In this document: positions 52,456-62,370 of the stretch, piece after piece | How the letters are laid out: every line of letters starts with the position of its first letter | How positions within the stretch are numbered: the stretch's first letter is position 1 | Source of the DNA: Planctomycetaceae bacterium | GTDB lineage: Bacteria; Planctomycetota; UBA1135; GCA-002686595 | Assembly (NCBI GenBank): GCA_016125265.1 | Contig: WGMC01000007.1 | Span: forward strand, 62,001-126,000 | Direction: 5' to 3' | Length of the DNA: 64,000 nucleotides | Notes under the pieces: model-generated | What the model saw: only the letters and a program-made list of their open reading frames with translations | The model's database searches: none | Told to the model about the DNA's origin: nothing | Position numbers and translations under genes: made by a program

Positions 52456-53340
52456 ATGCAGAACCCCACTCCGCCGACCGGTGGTGGCACAGCGCCTCCG
52501 CGCGATTGCCACTTGACGCAAGACGACTTCACCTGGCTCAGCGACTTCGTGCGCAAACGTTCGGCCATCGTGCTGGATGCGGGCAAGGAATACCTGGCAG
52601 AAACCCGCCTCAGTCAGGTGGTGCAGAAAGAAGGGATCGAGTCGATTTCGAGTTTGGTGCGCAGCCTGCGCAAGGGCGACAGCCGCAAGCTCGAGGGCGC
52701 CGTCATCGAGGCGATGACGACCAACGAGACGTCGTTCTTCCGCGACCTGAAACCATTCGAGCTCCTGCGCACCGAGGTACTGCCCGCGCTCATCGAAGCG
52801 CGGCGCTCCACCAAGCGCCTGTCCATGTGGTGCGCCGCGGCGTCCACCGGCCAGGAGCCGTATTCGGTGATGATGCTGATCGACCAGCACTTCCCCGAGT
52901 TGCGCGACTGGAAGGTGGACTACCTGGCCACCGACCTGTCCAGCGACGTGTTGGCCAAGGCCGAGTCCGGCATCTACAGCCAGTTCGAAGTGAACCGAGG
53001 CCTGCCCGCGCCGCTCCTGGTCAAGTACTTCGCCGGTCAGGGCGGACGTTGGCAGGTCAAACCGGAACTGCGCTCTCGCATCCGCTTCCGAGCGATGAAC
53101 CTCATCGAGCCCTGGCCCCCGATGGAGCCGCTCGACATCGTGTTCATCCGCAACGTGTTGATCTACTTCGATCAGCCCACCAAGTCCGCGATCCTCGGAC
53201 GCATCCGCAAACTGCTGCGTCCCGACGGGGTGCTCTTCCTGGGCGGTGCCGAATCGACGATGGGGCTGGACGACCAGTACATCGCCGTCCGCTCGCAGGG
53301 CTCGACCTACTACCGCATCGACGCCGGGAGCAAGAAATGA
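52456..53340 (+). CDS. cheR: Chemotaxis methyltransferase
   Basis: Methylates glutamate side chains of chemoreceptors with SAM. 294 residues. The N-terminal helical domain (DDFTWLSDFVRKRSAIVLDAGKEYLAETRL) is followed by the catalytic domain with MTTNETSFFRDLKPFELL, the SAM site WCAAASTGQEPYSVMML and FIRNVLIYFDQPTK. All key family motifs are present. No TPR tail. The last four bases overlap the next gene (ATGA). Confidence 0.95.
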   Translation: MQNPTPPTGGGTAPPRDCHLTQDDFTWLSDFVRKRSAIVLDAGKEYLAETRLSQVVQKEGIESISSLVRSLRKGDSRKLEGAVIEAMTTNETSFFRDLKPFELLRTEVLPALIEARRSTKRLSMWCAAASTGQEPYSVMMLIDQHFPELRDWKVDYLATDLSSDVLAKAESGIYSQFEVNRGLPAPLLVKYFAGQGGRWQVKPELRSRIRFRAMNLIEPWPPMEPLDIVFIRNVLIYFDQPTKSAILGRIRKLLRPDGVLFLGGAESTMGLDDQYIAVRSQGSTYYRIDAGSKK

Positions 53341-53795
53341 TCCCCACAAGTGCTGAAATCGCCGAGTCCACGATCCACGTGCTCGAGCTGACACTCGGCA
53401 TGCCCGCGGGAGTTTCCGCATCGGCCGAGCCCCTCGAACGCATACCGTCCCTCGTCGCCTGTGTGACGATCTCCGGCAACTGGCAAGGCGCTCTGACGTT
53501 GGAGATGCCCGTGGAACTGGCACGCAGCGCCGCGTCGACGATGTTCCTGCTGGAAGATGCCGTGCCCGATCTCGATCAGGTGACGGACGCCCTGGGGGAG
53601 CTGGCCAACCAACTTGCCGGGAGCCTGAAGGCCGTTCTGGCATCGGGGTCCCAGTTGTCGCTGCCGACGGTCACCGAGGGTTGCGACTACCGCGTCCGCG
53701 TGATCGGCAGCGTGCCGATCTCCGAAGCCCGCCTCACGAGCGGTGGCTCCGAGTTGCGTGTGGTTCTCCACCAGCGCAACGGTCCGGCGGCCTAA
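53337..53795 (+). CDS. CheX-like phosphatase domain protein, first copy
   Basis: 152 residues, one CheX/CheC-type unit. The active-site helix is ALGELANQLAGSLKAVL, giving the ExxN pair Glu88 and Asn91 used by this family to dephosphorylate CheY-P. A hydrophobic strand block (LVACVTISGNWQGALTLEM) precedes it, as in CheX. It is translationally coupled to cheR. No N-terminal second copy of the motif is present. Confidence 0.78.
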   Translation: MIPTSAEIAESTIHVLELTLGMPAGVSASAEPLERIPSLVACVTISGNWQGALTLEMPVELARSAASTMFLLEDAVPDLDQVTDALGELANQLAGSLKAVLASGSQLSLPTVTEGCDYRVRVIGSVPISEARLTSGGSELRVVLHQRNGPAA

Positions 53796-54064
53796 CCGCA
53801 TAGGCCGCGGCGCGACCGACGGCCCGCCAGGTGGCGCCGCACACGCGGCCGCTGCCGCCTCGCAGTCGTTGGGGGGCGCCGCGGCGGACGGGATACCCAC
53901 TGGCGGACGCGCCCCAGCGCCGCTCGTGGCACACAGACTGCGGGACTTCCCTCAAGCTGCGGAGCGCCGCAGTCGATGGCTCCCCGGGAATCGCCGGGGG
54001 TGTGTGGATAGCCCCCGCGACACCCATCCCCCATGCCCCGCTTGGTCCCTGCCCCCCGCCCGCG

Positions 54065-56299
54065 ATGAATGAGATGGACGACGTCGTGAACGACTTCCTG
54101 GTCGAAAGCAATGAGGGCCTCGATCGGCTCGACCGGGACCTCGTGCGGCTCGAGAAGGACCCCCACTGCCGGGATACCCTCAGCAGTGTCTTTCGCACCA
54201 TCCACACGATCAAAGGAACCTGTGGCTTCCTCGGCTTCTCGCGGCTCGAGAAGGTTGCGCACGCGGGCGAGAACCTCCTGAGCCGGCTTCGCGATGGCGA
54301 GCTGGTCCTCGACCCGGCGGTGACGACCGCGCTGTTGCAGACGGTCGATGCGGTGCGCGAGATGCTCGCCCATGTGGCCGCGGGCGGCACCGATGGAGAA
54401 GAAACGTACCCCCTTCTGATCGAAACGCTGGAACTCCTGCAGCGAGGTGGCAAGAGTTCCGAGCCCCTGCTCAACGCGCTGACGGATATCCCAGCCGCGC
54501 CCTTCCCGGCCACACATCACTCGACGGCTCCCAGCCACACGGCTGGTGCAAACCATACCGAAAGCTCGCCGGCACACCGGATGGCTTCTGCCGCCCGCGC
54601 ACCCGCAGCCGACGATTCGCAACGCACGTCTGGCCCGGCTCAGCCCGCAGACAGCACCATTCGCGTGGACGTTGGGCTGCTCGACAGCCTGATGAACATG
54701 GTGGGCGAGCTCGTCCTCGCGCGCAACCAGATCCTGCAGTTCACCTCGACGCAGGACGACAGCACGTTCTTGGCGACCTGCCAGCGGCTGAACCTGATCA
54801 CGACCGAGCTGCAAGAGGGTGTGATGAAGACACGTATGCAGCCCATCGGCAACGTGTGGGGCAAGTTCCCCCGGGTGGTGCGCGACTTGGCCCACTCCTG
54901 TGGCAAGCAGGTGCGCATCGAGATGGAGGGCAAGGAGACCGAGCTCGACAAGACCATCATCGAAGCCATCAAGGATCCCCTGACGCACATCGTGCGCAAC
55001 GCGATCGACCACGGCATCGAAACGCCCGCCGAGCGCATCGCCGCCGGCAAGGCACCCGAGGGTGTGCTGCGCCTGCGCGCGTTCCACGAGGGCGGCCAGG
55101 TCAACATCGAGATTGCCGACGACGGCGCTGGCCTGAAGGCGGACCGGATCAAGGCCAAGGCTCTGGAACGCGGCTTGGTGACCGTCGATCAAGTGGCGAA
55201 GATGAGCGAGCGCGACCTCGTGCAACTCGTCTTCCAGCCTGGGTTCTCGACCGCAGCCGCCGTGACCAACATCTCCGGCCGCGGGGTGGGCATGGACGTG
55301 GTGCGAACCAACATCGAGCGCATCGGCGGTGTGGTCGACCTGACGAGCTTCCAGGGACGCGGTTCCACCCTGCGCATCAAGATCCCTCTGACCCTAGCGA
55401 TCATTCCTGCCCTGGTGGTCACGTGTGGTCGCGGTCGTTACGCCATCCCACAGGTCAGCCTGCTCGAACTCGTTCGTCTCGAGGGCGAGCAGATCCAGAA
55501 GCGCGTCGAGAACATCCGCGGCGCTCCGGTCTATCGCCTTCGGGGTCGACTTCTGCCGCTCGTCAAACTGCACGAGCAACTGAAAGTGGCACCGAGTTCC
55601 GACGGTGAAGCGATGAACATCGTCATCTTGCAGGCGGATGGCCGCCAGTTCGGTCTGGTGGTCGATGCGATCAATGACACCGAGGAGATCGTCGTTAAGC
55701 CCCTCGGCAAACACATGAAGGGAATACCGGCGTTTGCCGGAGCGACCATCATGGGCGATGGCAAGGTCGCGCTGATCCTCGACGTGCTGGGACTTGCTCG
55801 CTCGGCCCGGGTGGTGACCGAACGCGGCGAACGTGCGCTCGAGCAGAGTGCAGAGACGGAAGTGCACGTCGACGACCAGAAGCGCACGCTGCTCTTGGTG
55901 CAGGCTGGCACGCGGGGCCGCATGGCCATTCCGTTGAGCGACGTGGCGCGCCTCGAGGAACTGCCTCAGGATTCGATCGAGTGGACCGGGTCAAAACAAG
56001 TCGTGCAGTACCGGGGCAAGATCATGCCCCTCGTGTGGCTTTCGGAGGAAGTGGGTCGTCCGCGCCTCGAAACCGAGCCCGACGCGCCCCTACAAGTGGT
56101 GGTTTACGCGGACGCCGAACAGCCCATGGGCATCGTCGTCGATCGAATCCTCGACATCGTGCACGAGCGCATCGAAATGCAAGGTGGGGGGCGCTCGAGT
56201 GGCCTCATCGGCCGAGCGGTGGTGCAGGGCAAGGTCACCGACCTTCTGGACGTCGCCGAAATCGTCTCGCGCAACTCCGCACTCGTCGGACAGAACTGA
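54065..56299 (+). CDS. cheA: Chemotaxis histidine kinase CheA with two C-terminal CheW domains
   Basis: 744 residues. P1 (HPt) has His47 in [14 protein letters not shown]. Residues 140-195 are a Pro/Ala/Ser linker where the CheY-binding P2 domain would normally lie; no P2 is seen. P3 dimerisation helices (about 198-260) are followed by the P4 kinase with [13 protein letters not shown] (N box), ADDGAGL and GRGVGMDVV. The P5 CheW domain (about 445-590) is followed by a second CheW-like domain (about 605-740: [36 protein letters not shown]). ATG 54065 starts the HPt; the frame upstream is non-coding. Confidence 0.95.
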   Translation: MNEMDDVVNDFLVESNEGLDRLDRDLVRLEKDPHCRDTLSSVFRTIHTIKGTCGFLGFSRLEKVAHAGENLLSRLRDGELVLDPAVTTALLQTVDAVREMLAHVAAGGTDGEETYPLLIETLELLQRGGKSSEPLLNALTDIPAAPFPATHHSTAPSHTAGANHTESSPAHRMASAARAPAADDSQRTSGPAQPADSTIRVDVGLLDSLMNMVGELVLARNQILQFTSTQDDSTFLATCQRLNLITTELQEGVMKTRMQPIGNVWGKFPRVVRDLAHSCGKQVRIEMEGKETELDKTIIEAIKDPLTHIVRNAIDHGIETPAERIAAGKAPEGVLRLRAFHEGGQVNIEIADDGAGLKADRIKAKALERGLVTVDQVAKMSERDLVQLVFQPGFSTAAAVTNISGRGVGMDVVRTNIERIGGVVDLTSFQGRGSTLRIKIPLTLAIIPALVVTCGRGRYAIPQVSLLELVRLEGEQIQKRVENIRGAPVYRLRGRLLPLVKLHEQLKVAPSSDGEAMNIVILQADGRQFGLVVDAINDTEEIVVKPLGKHMKGIPAFAGATIMGDGKVALILDVLGLARSARVVTERGERALEQSAETEVHVDDQKRTLLLVQAGTRGRMAIPLSDVARLEELPQDSIEWTGSKQVVQYRGKIMPLVWLSEEVGRPRLETEPDAPLQVVVYADAEQPMGIVVDRILDIVHERIEMQGGGRSSGLIGRAVVQGKVTDLLDVAEIVSRNSALVGQN

Positions 56300-56310
56300 G
56301 CAACGCATCC

Positions 56311-56742
56311 ATGAACACACACCAGCAGTACTGCACTTTCCAGCTTGCGGACCTGTACCTTGGGATCGAGGTGGAGCGTGTGCAGGAGGTGCTGCGGTTC
56401 CAGGAGATGACCGCCGTACCCCTCGCTGCCCACGTGGTGGAGGGCCTCATCAGCCTGCGCGGTCAGATCGTCACGGCGATCGACCTGCGCCGGCGTCTCG
56501 ATCTGCCGGAGCGCGAGTCGGGACGCGACCCCATGAACGTGGTAATCCGCACTCCCGAGGGTGCCGTCAGCCTGTTGGTCGACGAAATCGGCGACGTGGT
56601 CGACGTGGACGAGGACCGCTTCGAAGGTCCGCCTCCGACCATGCCCGCCGAGGTCGAGCAGTTGATCCGCGGGGTCATCAAGTTCGACGATCGGCTGATG
56701 TTGGTGCTGGACGCCGAACGCGCCATCCAGCCGGCGGTCTGA
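56311..56742 (+). CDS. cheW: Chemotaxis coupling protein
   Basis: 143 residues, a single CheW domain: [43 protein letters not shown] and [14 protein letters not shown] are the classic signatures of the two five-stranded barrels. It links receptor tips to CheA. The gene begins 11 bases after cheA. A strong hairpin follows it. Confidence 0.95.
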   Translation: MNTHQQYCTFQLADLYLGIEVERVQEVLRFQEMTAVPLAAHVVEGLISLRGQIVTAIDLRRRLDLPERESGRDPMNVVIRTPEGAVSLLVDEIGDVVDVDEDRFEGPPPTMPAEVEQLIRGVIKFDDRLMLVLDAERAIQPAV

Positions 56743-56771
56743 TACCGGCTCCCAACAGCGCGGCGCCGATT

Positions 56772-56809
56772 GGCGGCCCCCCTCCTGCACGCGCAGGTGA
56801 GGGGCCGCC
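56772..56809 (+). terminator. Strong hairpin after cheW
   Basis: Arms of 17 bases with two mismatches (outer 9 bp perfect, GGCGGCCCC with GGGGCCGCC) and a four-base loop, 29 bases after the stop. No T-run follows, so it may attenuate rather than fully end transcription. Confidence 0.5.
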
Positions 56810-56978
56810 TGCATTGGATGGCCCCGTTCGGATTGCTTCCCGGACTAAGGGCTGGTACGGGGGTTTTGGGGGTTTTCCGCTAGAGGTCGGCGGCTCTCTC
56901 CGACGAAAGGGCAACGAGGCGAGGCCGCGCGCAGTGCGGGCCCGACGCCTCTCCCCCCGCGAACCGTCCCATGACGCC

Positions 56979-58802
56979 ATGAGTGCCCCCGCAGGTCCCG
57001 CCCAAACCGTCGCTGCCCCTGTTCCCTCCGCTGAAGCCCACCGCGCCGCCCCGAGTCCCGGCGAACTCCTCACACAGGCTCAGCAGGGCGCGAGCGACGC
57101 CGTCATGCGCGCGATGGTCGAGAACTCACCCACTGCGGTGATCCTCGCGGACCGCGATCTGGCGATCCGGTACCTGAACCCGGCCTCCAAGACGACGCTC
57201 AAACAACTCGAGCGACTGTTGCCCTGCAAGGTCGACGAGATGCTGGGTCGGTCCATCGACATGTTCCACAAGGACCCCAGCGTGCAGCGCCGCCTTCTCG
57301 CGGATCCGCGCAATCTGCCGCACACGGCGCGCATCCAACTGGGCGAGGAAGTGCTCGACCTCTTGGTCAGTGCAATCTACGACGATCGCGGCGCCTACAT
57401 CGGCCCGATGCTGACCTGGAACCTCGTCACCGACAAGGTGCGGCTCGAGCAGGAGATGGCTCGGGTGCGGTCGATGATGGAGAACGCGCCCATCAACATG
57501 ATGTACGCGGACCGCAACCTGATCCTGCAGTACATGAACCCGGCCTCGACGGCGACGTTGCGGAAGATCGAGGCGCATCTGCCGATACCGGTGGACAAGT
57601 TCCTCGGTTCCTCGATCGACGTGTTCCACAAGGCACCGGAGGTCCAGCGCCGCATGCTGGCGGATCCCAAGAACCTGCCCCACAAGGCCCGCATCCGCGT
57701 GGGCCCCGAGACCTTGGAGCTACTGGTCAGCGCGATCTTCGACGCGAAGGGGCAATACATGGGCCCGATGGTCTCGTGGGAAGTGCTGACCGAGCGCCTG
57801 GCGATCGAAGCCAAGGTCCGCGAGCAGGCCGAACGCGAGCAACGCGATGCCGCCATCCTTGCCGAGAAAGTCGACCGCATCCTGGAAGTGGTCAAACACG
57901 CCGCCACGGGTGACCTTTCGCAGGAAATCACGATCGATGGCGATGACTCGATTGGGCAGCTTTGCAAGGGCCTCCGCCAACTGTTCGACGCGCTGCGCTG
58001 CAGCTTCGCGGAGATCGCCGAGAACTCGTCTGGCCTCGCCGCTTCCTCGGAGGAGTTGAGCAACGTCAGCGACCAGATGGGTCACAACGCCGACCAAACC
58101 AGCCAGCGCGCCAACACCGTTGCGAGTGCGGCGGAGCAGGTCAGTCGCAGTGTACAGACGGTCGCGGCGGCCACCGAAGAGATGGGCGCCAGCATCCGCG
58201 AGATCGCGCGCTCGGCATCCGAAGCCGCGCGGGTGGCTCTGTCCGCCGTGGGAGTCGCTCAGAACACCAACCAGACGGTTGGAAAGCTGGGTGACAGCAG
58301 CATCGAGATCGGCAAGGTGATCAAGGTGATCACGTCGATCGCGGGGCAGACCAACTTGCTCGCGCTGAACGCCACGATCGAAGCGGCGCGCGCCGGCGAG
58401 GCCGGTCGCGGGTTCGCGGTCGTCGCCAACGAGGTCAAGGAGCTCGCGAAGGAAACCGCGCGGGCGACCGAGGACATCGGCGCGAAGATCGAAGCGATCC
58501 AAGGCGACACCCGGAGCGCGGTCGAGGCGATCGGCGAAATCTCGGCGATCATCAACCAGATCAACGAACTGCAAACGACCATCGCCTCCGCGGTGGAAGA
58601 GCAGAACGCGACCACCGTCGAGATCTCCCGCAACGTCGCGGAGGCCGCGCGGGGCAGTTCGGAGATCGCCTCCAACATCACCGGGGTCGCCGAGGCGGCG
58701 CAGAACACCACCGAAGGGGCGGCCGACACCCAGCGGGCGTCGACGGAACTCTCCCGCATGGCCGCGCAACTGCAGGCCCTGGTGGAGCGCTACCGCACCT
58801 GA
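56979..58802 (+). CDS. Soluble methyl-accepting chemoreceptor with two PAS domains
   Basis: 607 residues, with no membrane helix. Two near-duplicate PAS units, about 45-155 and 165-285, share [17 protein letters not shown] / [17 protein letters not shown] and the ILADRD / MYADRN start. A HAMP-like linker ([20 protein letters not shown]) leads to the signalling hairpin with the tip [36 protein letters not shown]. Methylation helices flank it. The C-terminus (LVERYRT) lacks the CheR-tethering pentapeptide. A cytoplasmic ligand, redox state or a bound cofactor may be sensed. No PAS cofactor residue can be assigned. Confidence 0.92.
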   Translation: MSAPAGPAQTVAAPVPSAEAHRAAPSPGELLTQAQQGASDAVMRAMVENSPTAVILADRDLAIRYLNPASKTTLKQLERLLPCKVDEMLGRSIDMFHKDPSVQRRLLADPRNLPHTARIQLGEEVLDLLVSAIYDDRGAYIGPMLTWNLVTDKVRLEQEMARVRSMMENAPINMMYADRNLILQYMNPASTATLRKIEAHLPIPVDKFLGSSIDVFHKAPEVQRRMLADPKNLPHKARIRVGPETLELLVSAIFDAKGQYMGPMVSWEVLTERLAIEAKVREQAEREQRDAAILAEKVDRILEVVKHAATGDLSQEITIDGDDSIGQLCKGLRQLFDALRCSFAEIAENSSGLAASSEELSNVSDQMGHNADQTSQRANTVASAAEQVSRSVQTVAAATEEMGASIREIARSASEAARVALSAVGVAQNTNQTVGKLGDSSIEIGKVIKVITSIAGQTNLLALNATIEAARAGEAGRGFAVVANEVKELAKETARATEDIGAKIEAIQGDTRSAVEAIGEISAIINQINELQTTIASAVEEQNATTVEISRNVAEAARGSSEIASNITGVAEAAQNTTEGAADTQRASTELSRMAAQLQALVERYRT

Positions 58803-58934
58803 TCGTTTGCCGCTCGGCAGGGGCGCGGCATCGGGGGGTGGGCCCATGGGCCCATCCCCACCCCGCACCCGCTGGCAGGATTCGACTGGATTCGGAGGTG
58901 ATCTCCGGCCGAAAAACTGGGTGCGAAGGCCCCC

Positions 58935-60092
58935 ATGCAGCGGATCCCCGTCATCATCGTCAGCGCCTCGGCGGCCTACCGCACTCGCTTGCGCCGGGTG
59001 TTGGAGGCCGATGACCGCTTCGACGTGCTCGCCGGACTTGGCGGTATGGGCGCCCTCGTCGAGCGCCAGCAGGCGTCGAGCGTCGACTTGGTGCTCGTCG
59101 ATGGGGTGGGGCTCGACGTCCCGCCCGTGGAGGTTGCCGCGCTGCTCCGCCGTCGTCATCCCGCCGCACGTTGGACCGCGTTGGTGGTTCCAGAGCCCGA
59201 TGGCCAACGGGAACCCGTGCACTGGCTCCACCTGGGCGCGGACAAGGTGATCCACACACCGCCACGGGACTCCGGGGTGGGGCGCTTCGAGCGCTGGGCC
59301 GAGGAGGAGTTGCTGCCGCAGCTCACCGGCCAGTCCGCGCCCGCGGCCGTACGCGCCGCACCGGGCCACCGCCCCGACCACCGCGTCGATCACGTGGCCG
59401 CCGTCGACCGCGCGCCGCAATCGCCGCCCGCGGCCCTGCCCACGACGGGCGTCGGCACACCGACGATCCGCCCGCGCAGCGGCGGCCCTGTTCCGAAACC
59501 CGAAATCCTGCTCGTGGCCTCGTCCACGGGCGGTCCCAACGCCTTGAGCCAGTTCTTCGCGGGACTGCCGGCCAACTTTCCGCTGCCGATCGCGATCGTG
59601 CAGCACATGCCGCCTGGGTTCACACTGACGTTTGCACAGCGGCTCAACAGCACGATGCCGCTCGAGTTCAAGGAGGCGGAGGGCGGTGAGGAGCTCGCGC
59701 CGGGACGCGCGTACCTCGCGCCCGGGGATCATCACCTCGTCGTACAGCGGCAACCGGACGGTCGTGTCGTCACGGCGCTCGATGACGGTGCTCCGGAGTG
59801 TTCCTGCCGCCCCGCGGCCGACGTGTTGTTCCGTTCCGCCGCACAGGTCTACGGCGGGCACGTGCTCGCGGTGGTGCTCACCGGCATGGGACAGGACGGC
59901 TACGTCGGCAGCCAGTTGCTGGTGCAAGCGGGCGCCCAGGTGTTGGTCCAGGACGAGGCGTCCAGCGTCGTCTGGGGAATGCCCGGCAAGATCGCGCAGA
60001 ACAGATTGGCGGACTTCCTCGCCCCCCCCGCGGAACTCGCCCAGGAAGTTCTGCGCCGCGTGAGTTGGATGCCCGCACGCCGGGGCGCCTGA
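58935..60092 (+). CDS. cheB: CheB methylesterase with degenerate receiver domain
   Basis: 385 residues. The C-terminal esterase domain has the full triad: Ser197 (VASSTGGPNAL), His224 (IVQHMPPGFT) and Asp321 (LTGMGQDG). The N-terminal receiver keeps an Asp at the phosphorylation position (LVLVDGVGLD, Asp56). However, the metal-binding acidic pair is replaced by Ser-Ala (VIIVSASAAYR) and the conserved Lys by a Thr-Pro stretch (IHTPP). Phosphorylation control is therefore doubtful. A linker of about 60 residues rich in Pro/Ala/Arg joins the domains. Removes methyl groups from receptor glutamates and deamidates glutamines. Confidence 0.92.
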   Translation: MQRIPVIIVSASAAYRTRLRRVLEADDRFDVLAGLGGMGALVERQQASSVDLVLVDGVGLDVPPVEVAALLRRRHPAARWTALVVPEPDGQREPVHWLHLGADKVIHTPPRDSGVGRFERWAEEELLPQLTGQSAPAAVRAAPGHRPDHRVDHVAAVDRAPQSPPAALPTTGVGTPTIRPRSGGPVPKPEILLVASSTGGPNALSQFFAGLPANFPLPIAIVQHMPPGFTLTFAQRLNSTMPLEFKEAEGGEELAPGRAYLAPGDHHLVVQRQPDGRVVTALDDGAPECSCRPAADVLFRSAAQVYGGHVLAVVLTGMGQDGYVGSQLLVQAGAQVLVQDEASSVVWGMPGKIAQNRLADFLAPPAELAQEVLRRVSWMPARRGA

Positions 60093-60279
60093 CGCGGCCG
60101 GAGGCGTAGTCGGCACACCTGGGGATTTCCCTATTCCGCTCAGGAAGCGCCAAACGGCGGATCGAAGAACACTCCACTTAGCGCAACGGGACTTGGCCCG
60201 GCGCGGGCCGAGCCAAGTTCGTGTGCCACGGCCCCACGTTCACTGCCACCCAACGACCTCCAGGTTCGAGCCGATCCCC

Positions 60280-60654
60280 ATGAAAAAAATGCTCATCGTC
60301 GATGACTCCGCCACCATGCGCAAGATCATCATGCGCGTGCTCCGACAGGCGGAGATCCCGGTTTCCGACATTCTCGAGGCGGGAAACGGGAAGGAGGGCC
60401 TGCAGCGTCTCGTCGCGGATCCGGACATCGCGATGGTGCTCTCCGACATCAACATGCCGGAGATGAACGGCATCGACTTCCTGAAGGCGATCCGCACCCG
60501 TCGCGACAAGACCAGCCTGCCGGTGGTCATGATCACGACCGAGGGCGGCGAAGCGATGTTGCAGACCGCGATGGACAGTGGCGCCAATGGTTACGTCACC
60601 AAACCCTTCACCCCAGACAGCATCCGCTCGGCATTGGAGGGGCTCGTTGGCTGA
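60280..60654 (+). CDS. cheY: Single-domain response regulator (CheY type), second copy
   Basis: 124 residues. All residues are intact: Asp8-Asp9 (IVDDSATMRK), Asp56 (LSDINMPEMNG), Thr in MITTEGG and Lys108 (YVTKPF). It is closer to classical CheY than the first copy and has an AT-rich start (ATGAAAAAAATGCTC). A 187-base gap with small GC hairpins (60190-60218) separates it from cheB, so it may have its own promoter. Its stop overlaps the following gene by eight bases. Confidence 0.92.
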   Translation: MKKMLIVDDSATMRKIIMRVLRQAEIPVSDILEAGNGKEGLQRLVADPDIAMVLSDINMPEMNGIDFLKAIRTRRDKTSLPVVMITTEGGEAMLQTAMDSGANGYVTKPFTPDSIRSALEGLVG

Positions 60655-61153
60655 GTCCAGCGAGAAGCCGTCGCCTTTCTCGCGCGACGCCCTGTGCCAA
60701 GCCCTCCGGGAGACCCTGGAGGGTGTTTTTGCCACCATGCTCGCGAAGCCGGTGTCCCTGTCGACCGTCGTCGACGGAACTCCGGCGACGGTGCATGCGG
60801 GCAGCATCGTGGCCAACGTGGCTCTGCGCGGCGATCAGGAGGGCATCGTTTCGCTCGTGTGCCATCCGGGCGCCGCGCGCACGTTGGCGGCGTCGCTGTT
60901 GATGGCCGACGAACCGAGCGCGCTCGATGAAGTGGAAGTCCTCGACGCGATCGGCGAGTGCGCGAACATGGTCGCCGGGGGCCTGAAGACGCGGGTGCTG
61001 GACCCCTTGGGAGCATGGGCGCTTGGCACCCCGGCCTGCGCACTGCAACGGACCGCCGACGTCGTGCAACACGGGGGCATGCTCTCGTGCGATCTCGACG
61101 GGGACATCCTCAGTGTCGGCCTGACCTGGGGTGCCGCGAAGGTCACCCTCTAG
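60647..61153 (+). CDS. CheX-like phosphatase domain protein, second copy
   Basis: 168 residues from TTG 60647, which overlaps the cheY stop by eight bases; no other start fits better. The active helix is VLDAIGECANMVAGGLKTRVL, giving Glu104 and Asn107 of the ExxN motif. The strand block IVSLVCHPGAARTLAASLLM fits the CheX/CheC fold. The overlap with cheY suggests that this phosphatase works on that regulator. Confidence 0.75.
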   Translation: MAESSEKPSPFSRDALCQALRETLEGVFATMLAKPVSLSTVVDGTPATVHAGSIVANVALRGDQEGIVSLVCHPGAARTLAASLLMADEPSALDEVEVLDAIGECANMVAGGLKTRVLDPLGAWALGTPACALQRTADVVQHGGMLSCDLDGDILSVGLTWGAAKVTL

Positions 61154-61157
61154 TTCC

Positions 61158-61736
61158 ATGAGCGCCGCCACCGATCTCACGGTCGTCGACAAACGACTGG
61201 TGTCCGCGATCCTGGAGCGGATCTGCGAGGACATCTCCACCGTCGTGGACCGCACGTTCCAAGCGCGAGAGATCCACGTGGAGCGCGCGACGACTCGCGC
61301 CGCCGGCGCCGGGCAGGTGCACATCTCGTTCCGGTTGGAGGTGAACCAGAACGGTTCCGCCCGCTACGGTGCCCTCCTGCTCCCGCTCCCCGAAGCCATC
61401 AGCCTCGCCTGCTACCTGATGATGGTTCCGGACGACGGTGTGGCCCAGCACCGCAAGCAGAAGGACTTGGACCGGTCCATGAAGGATGCGATGCTGGAGA
61501 TCGGCAACTTCGTCGGCGGTGCGGCGGAGGCGGCGCTGCGCGGGTTGCTGGCCGACACGCAGGTGAAGGTGCGCTCCAAGGGCTGCCAGGGTGTGCGGGC
61601 GGACGTGCGGCCGGCGTTCCCCTACACGGAAGGGGACCCGCTGCTGGTGGTCCGGGCCAAGGCCCAGGTGGCCGAGTTCAAGGAGTTCGACCTGGTCCTG
61701 ATCCTGCCCCCGATCGACGCGCCCGCGGAGGCCTGA
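61158..61736 (+). CDS. CheC/FliY-like phosphatase domain protein
   Basis: 192 residues. The motif AMLEIGNFVGGAAEAALRGLL contains Glu114 and Asn117 in the EIGN form typical of CheC. Only one such motif is seen; classical CheC has two. The rest (GALLLPLPEAISLACYLMMVP, PLLVVRAKAQVAEFKEFDLVLIL) has alternating strands. It starts four bases after the second cheX-like stop. The partner deamidase CheD is not in the window. This is the third ExxN protein of the cluster. Confidence 0.68.
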   Translation: MSAATDLTVVDKRLVSAILERICEDISTVVDRTFQAREIHVERATTRAAGAGQVHISFRLEVNQNGSARYGALLLPLPEAISLACYLMMVPDDGVAQHRKQKDLDRSMKDAMLEIGNFVGGAAEAALRGLLADTQVKVRSKGCQGVRADVRPAFPYTEGDPLLVVRAKAQVAEFKEFDLVLILPPIDAPAEA

Positions 61737-61896
61737 ACCCGGTGCTGCGGGGCCCGCCGGGGGCCCAGGGGGCCGTTCCGCCCCGCCCGCCCGCGCCCTT
61801 GCCGCGGGTTTCCGGGGGCCGCGACGCGGCTCGCTCGACCGGGCCCCGGGGGGTGGGGTAGGTTTCGTTTGCGTGCCCATTGGCTCGCGAACCACC

Positions 61897-62352
61897 ATGA
61901 GCGAGCAACCCCGCGACGAGTCGTTTTCCGAGACCCACCTGGACAGCCCGGAGTACCGGGAGCGCCTGCGCAAGAAGCTCGACTGCCTGATCGCAGTCCT
62001 CGACGTGGCCTGCGCGAAGGTGCGGCGGACCCTCGAACAGAAGGGCGCCGACACCGAGCGCCTGCTGCGCATCCAGAAGAACCTCAGCGAGACCCTGGCG
62101 ACGTGCCAGCGGGCGCGCCAGGCCCTGGATCGCCGCGAGCGCCTGCCCCAGAACCTCTCGGCGACGCTGAACGCCCTCGCCCGCGGCGAAGACGAGCAGC
62201 CCGAGCGCGGGGTACGCGCCCGGCGTCTCTCCCCGAAGGCCGAGTTCAGCTCCCCGCGCGAGCGCCAACGTTTCGAGGGACGCGCCGCGGTCGCCACCAG
62301 CGAGATCCGCTCCTGCGACCTGGACGAGCTGGCCCGGCGCCTGCAGTCCTGA
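61897..62352 (+). CDS. Small helical protein of unknown function
   Basis: 151 residues, soluble, with heptad-like helices (YRERLRKKLDCLIAVLDVACAKVRRTLEQ, LLRIQKNLSETLATCQRARQAL) and a basic, Arg/Pro-rich C-terminal region. Two cysteines lie in the helical part. ATG 61897 is chosen; GTG 61873 would add eight residues and sits nine bases after a TAGGTT box (61859-61864). It follows the chemosensory cluster on the same strand after 160 GC-rich bases and may or may not belong to it. No family was recognised. Confidence 0.6.
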   Translation: MSEQPRDESFSETHLDSPEYRERLRKKLDCLIAVLDVACAKVRRTLEQKGADTERLLRIQKNLSETLATCQRARQALDRRERLPQNLSATLNALARGEDEQPERGVRARRLSPKAEFSSPRERQRFEGRAAVATSEIRSCDLDELARRLQS

Positions 62353-62370
62353 CGCGCCGGCGGCTGGCGG

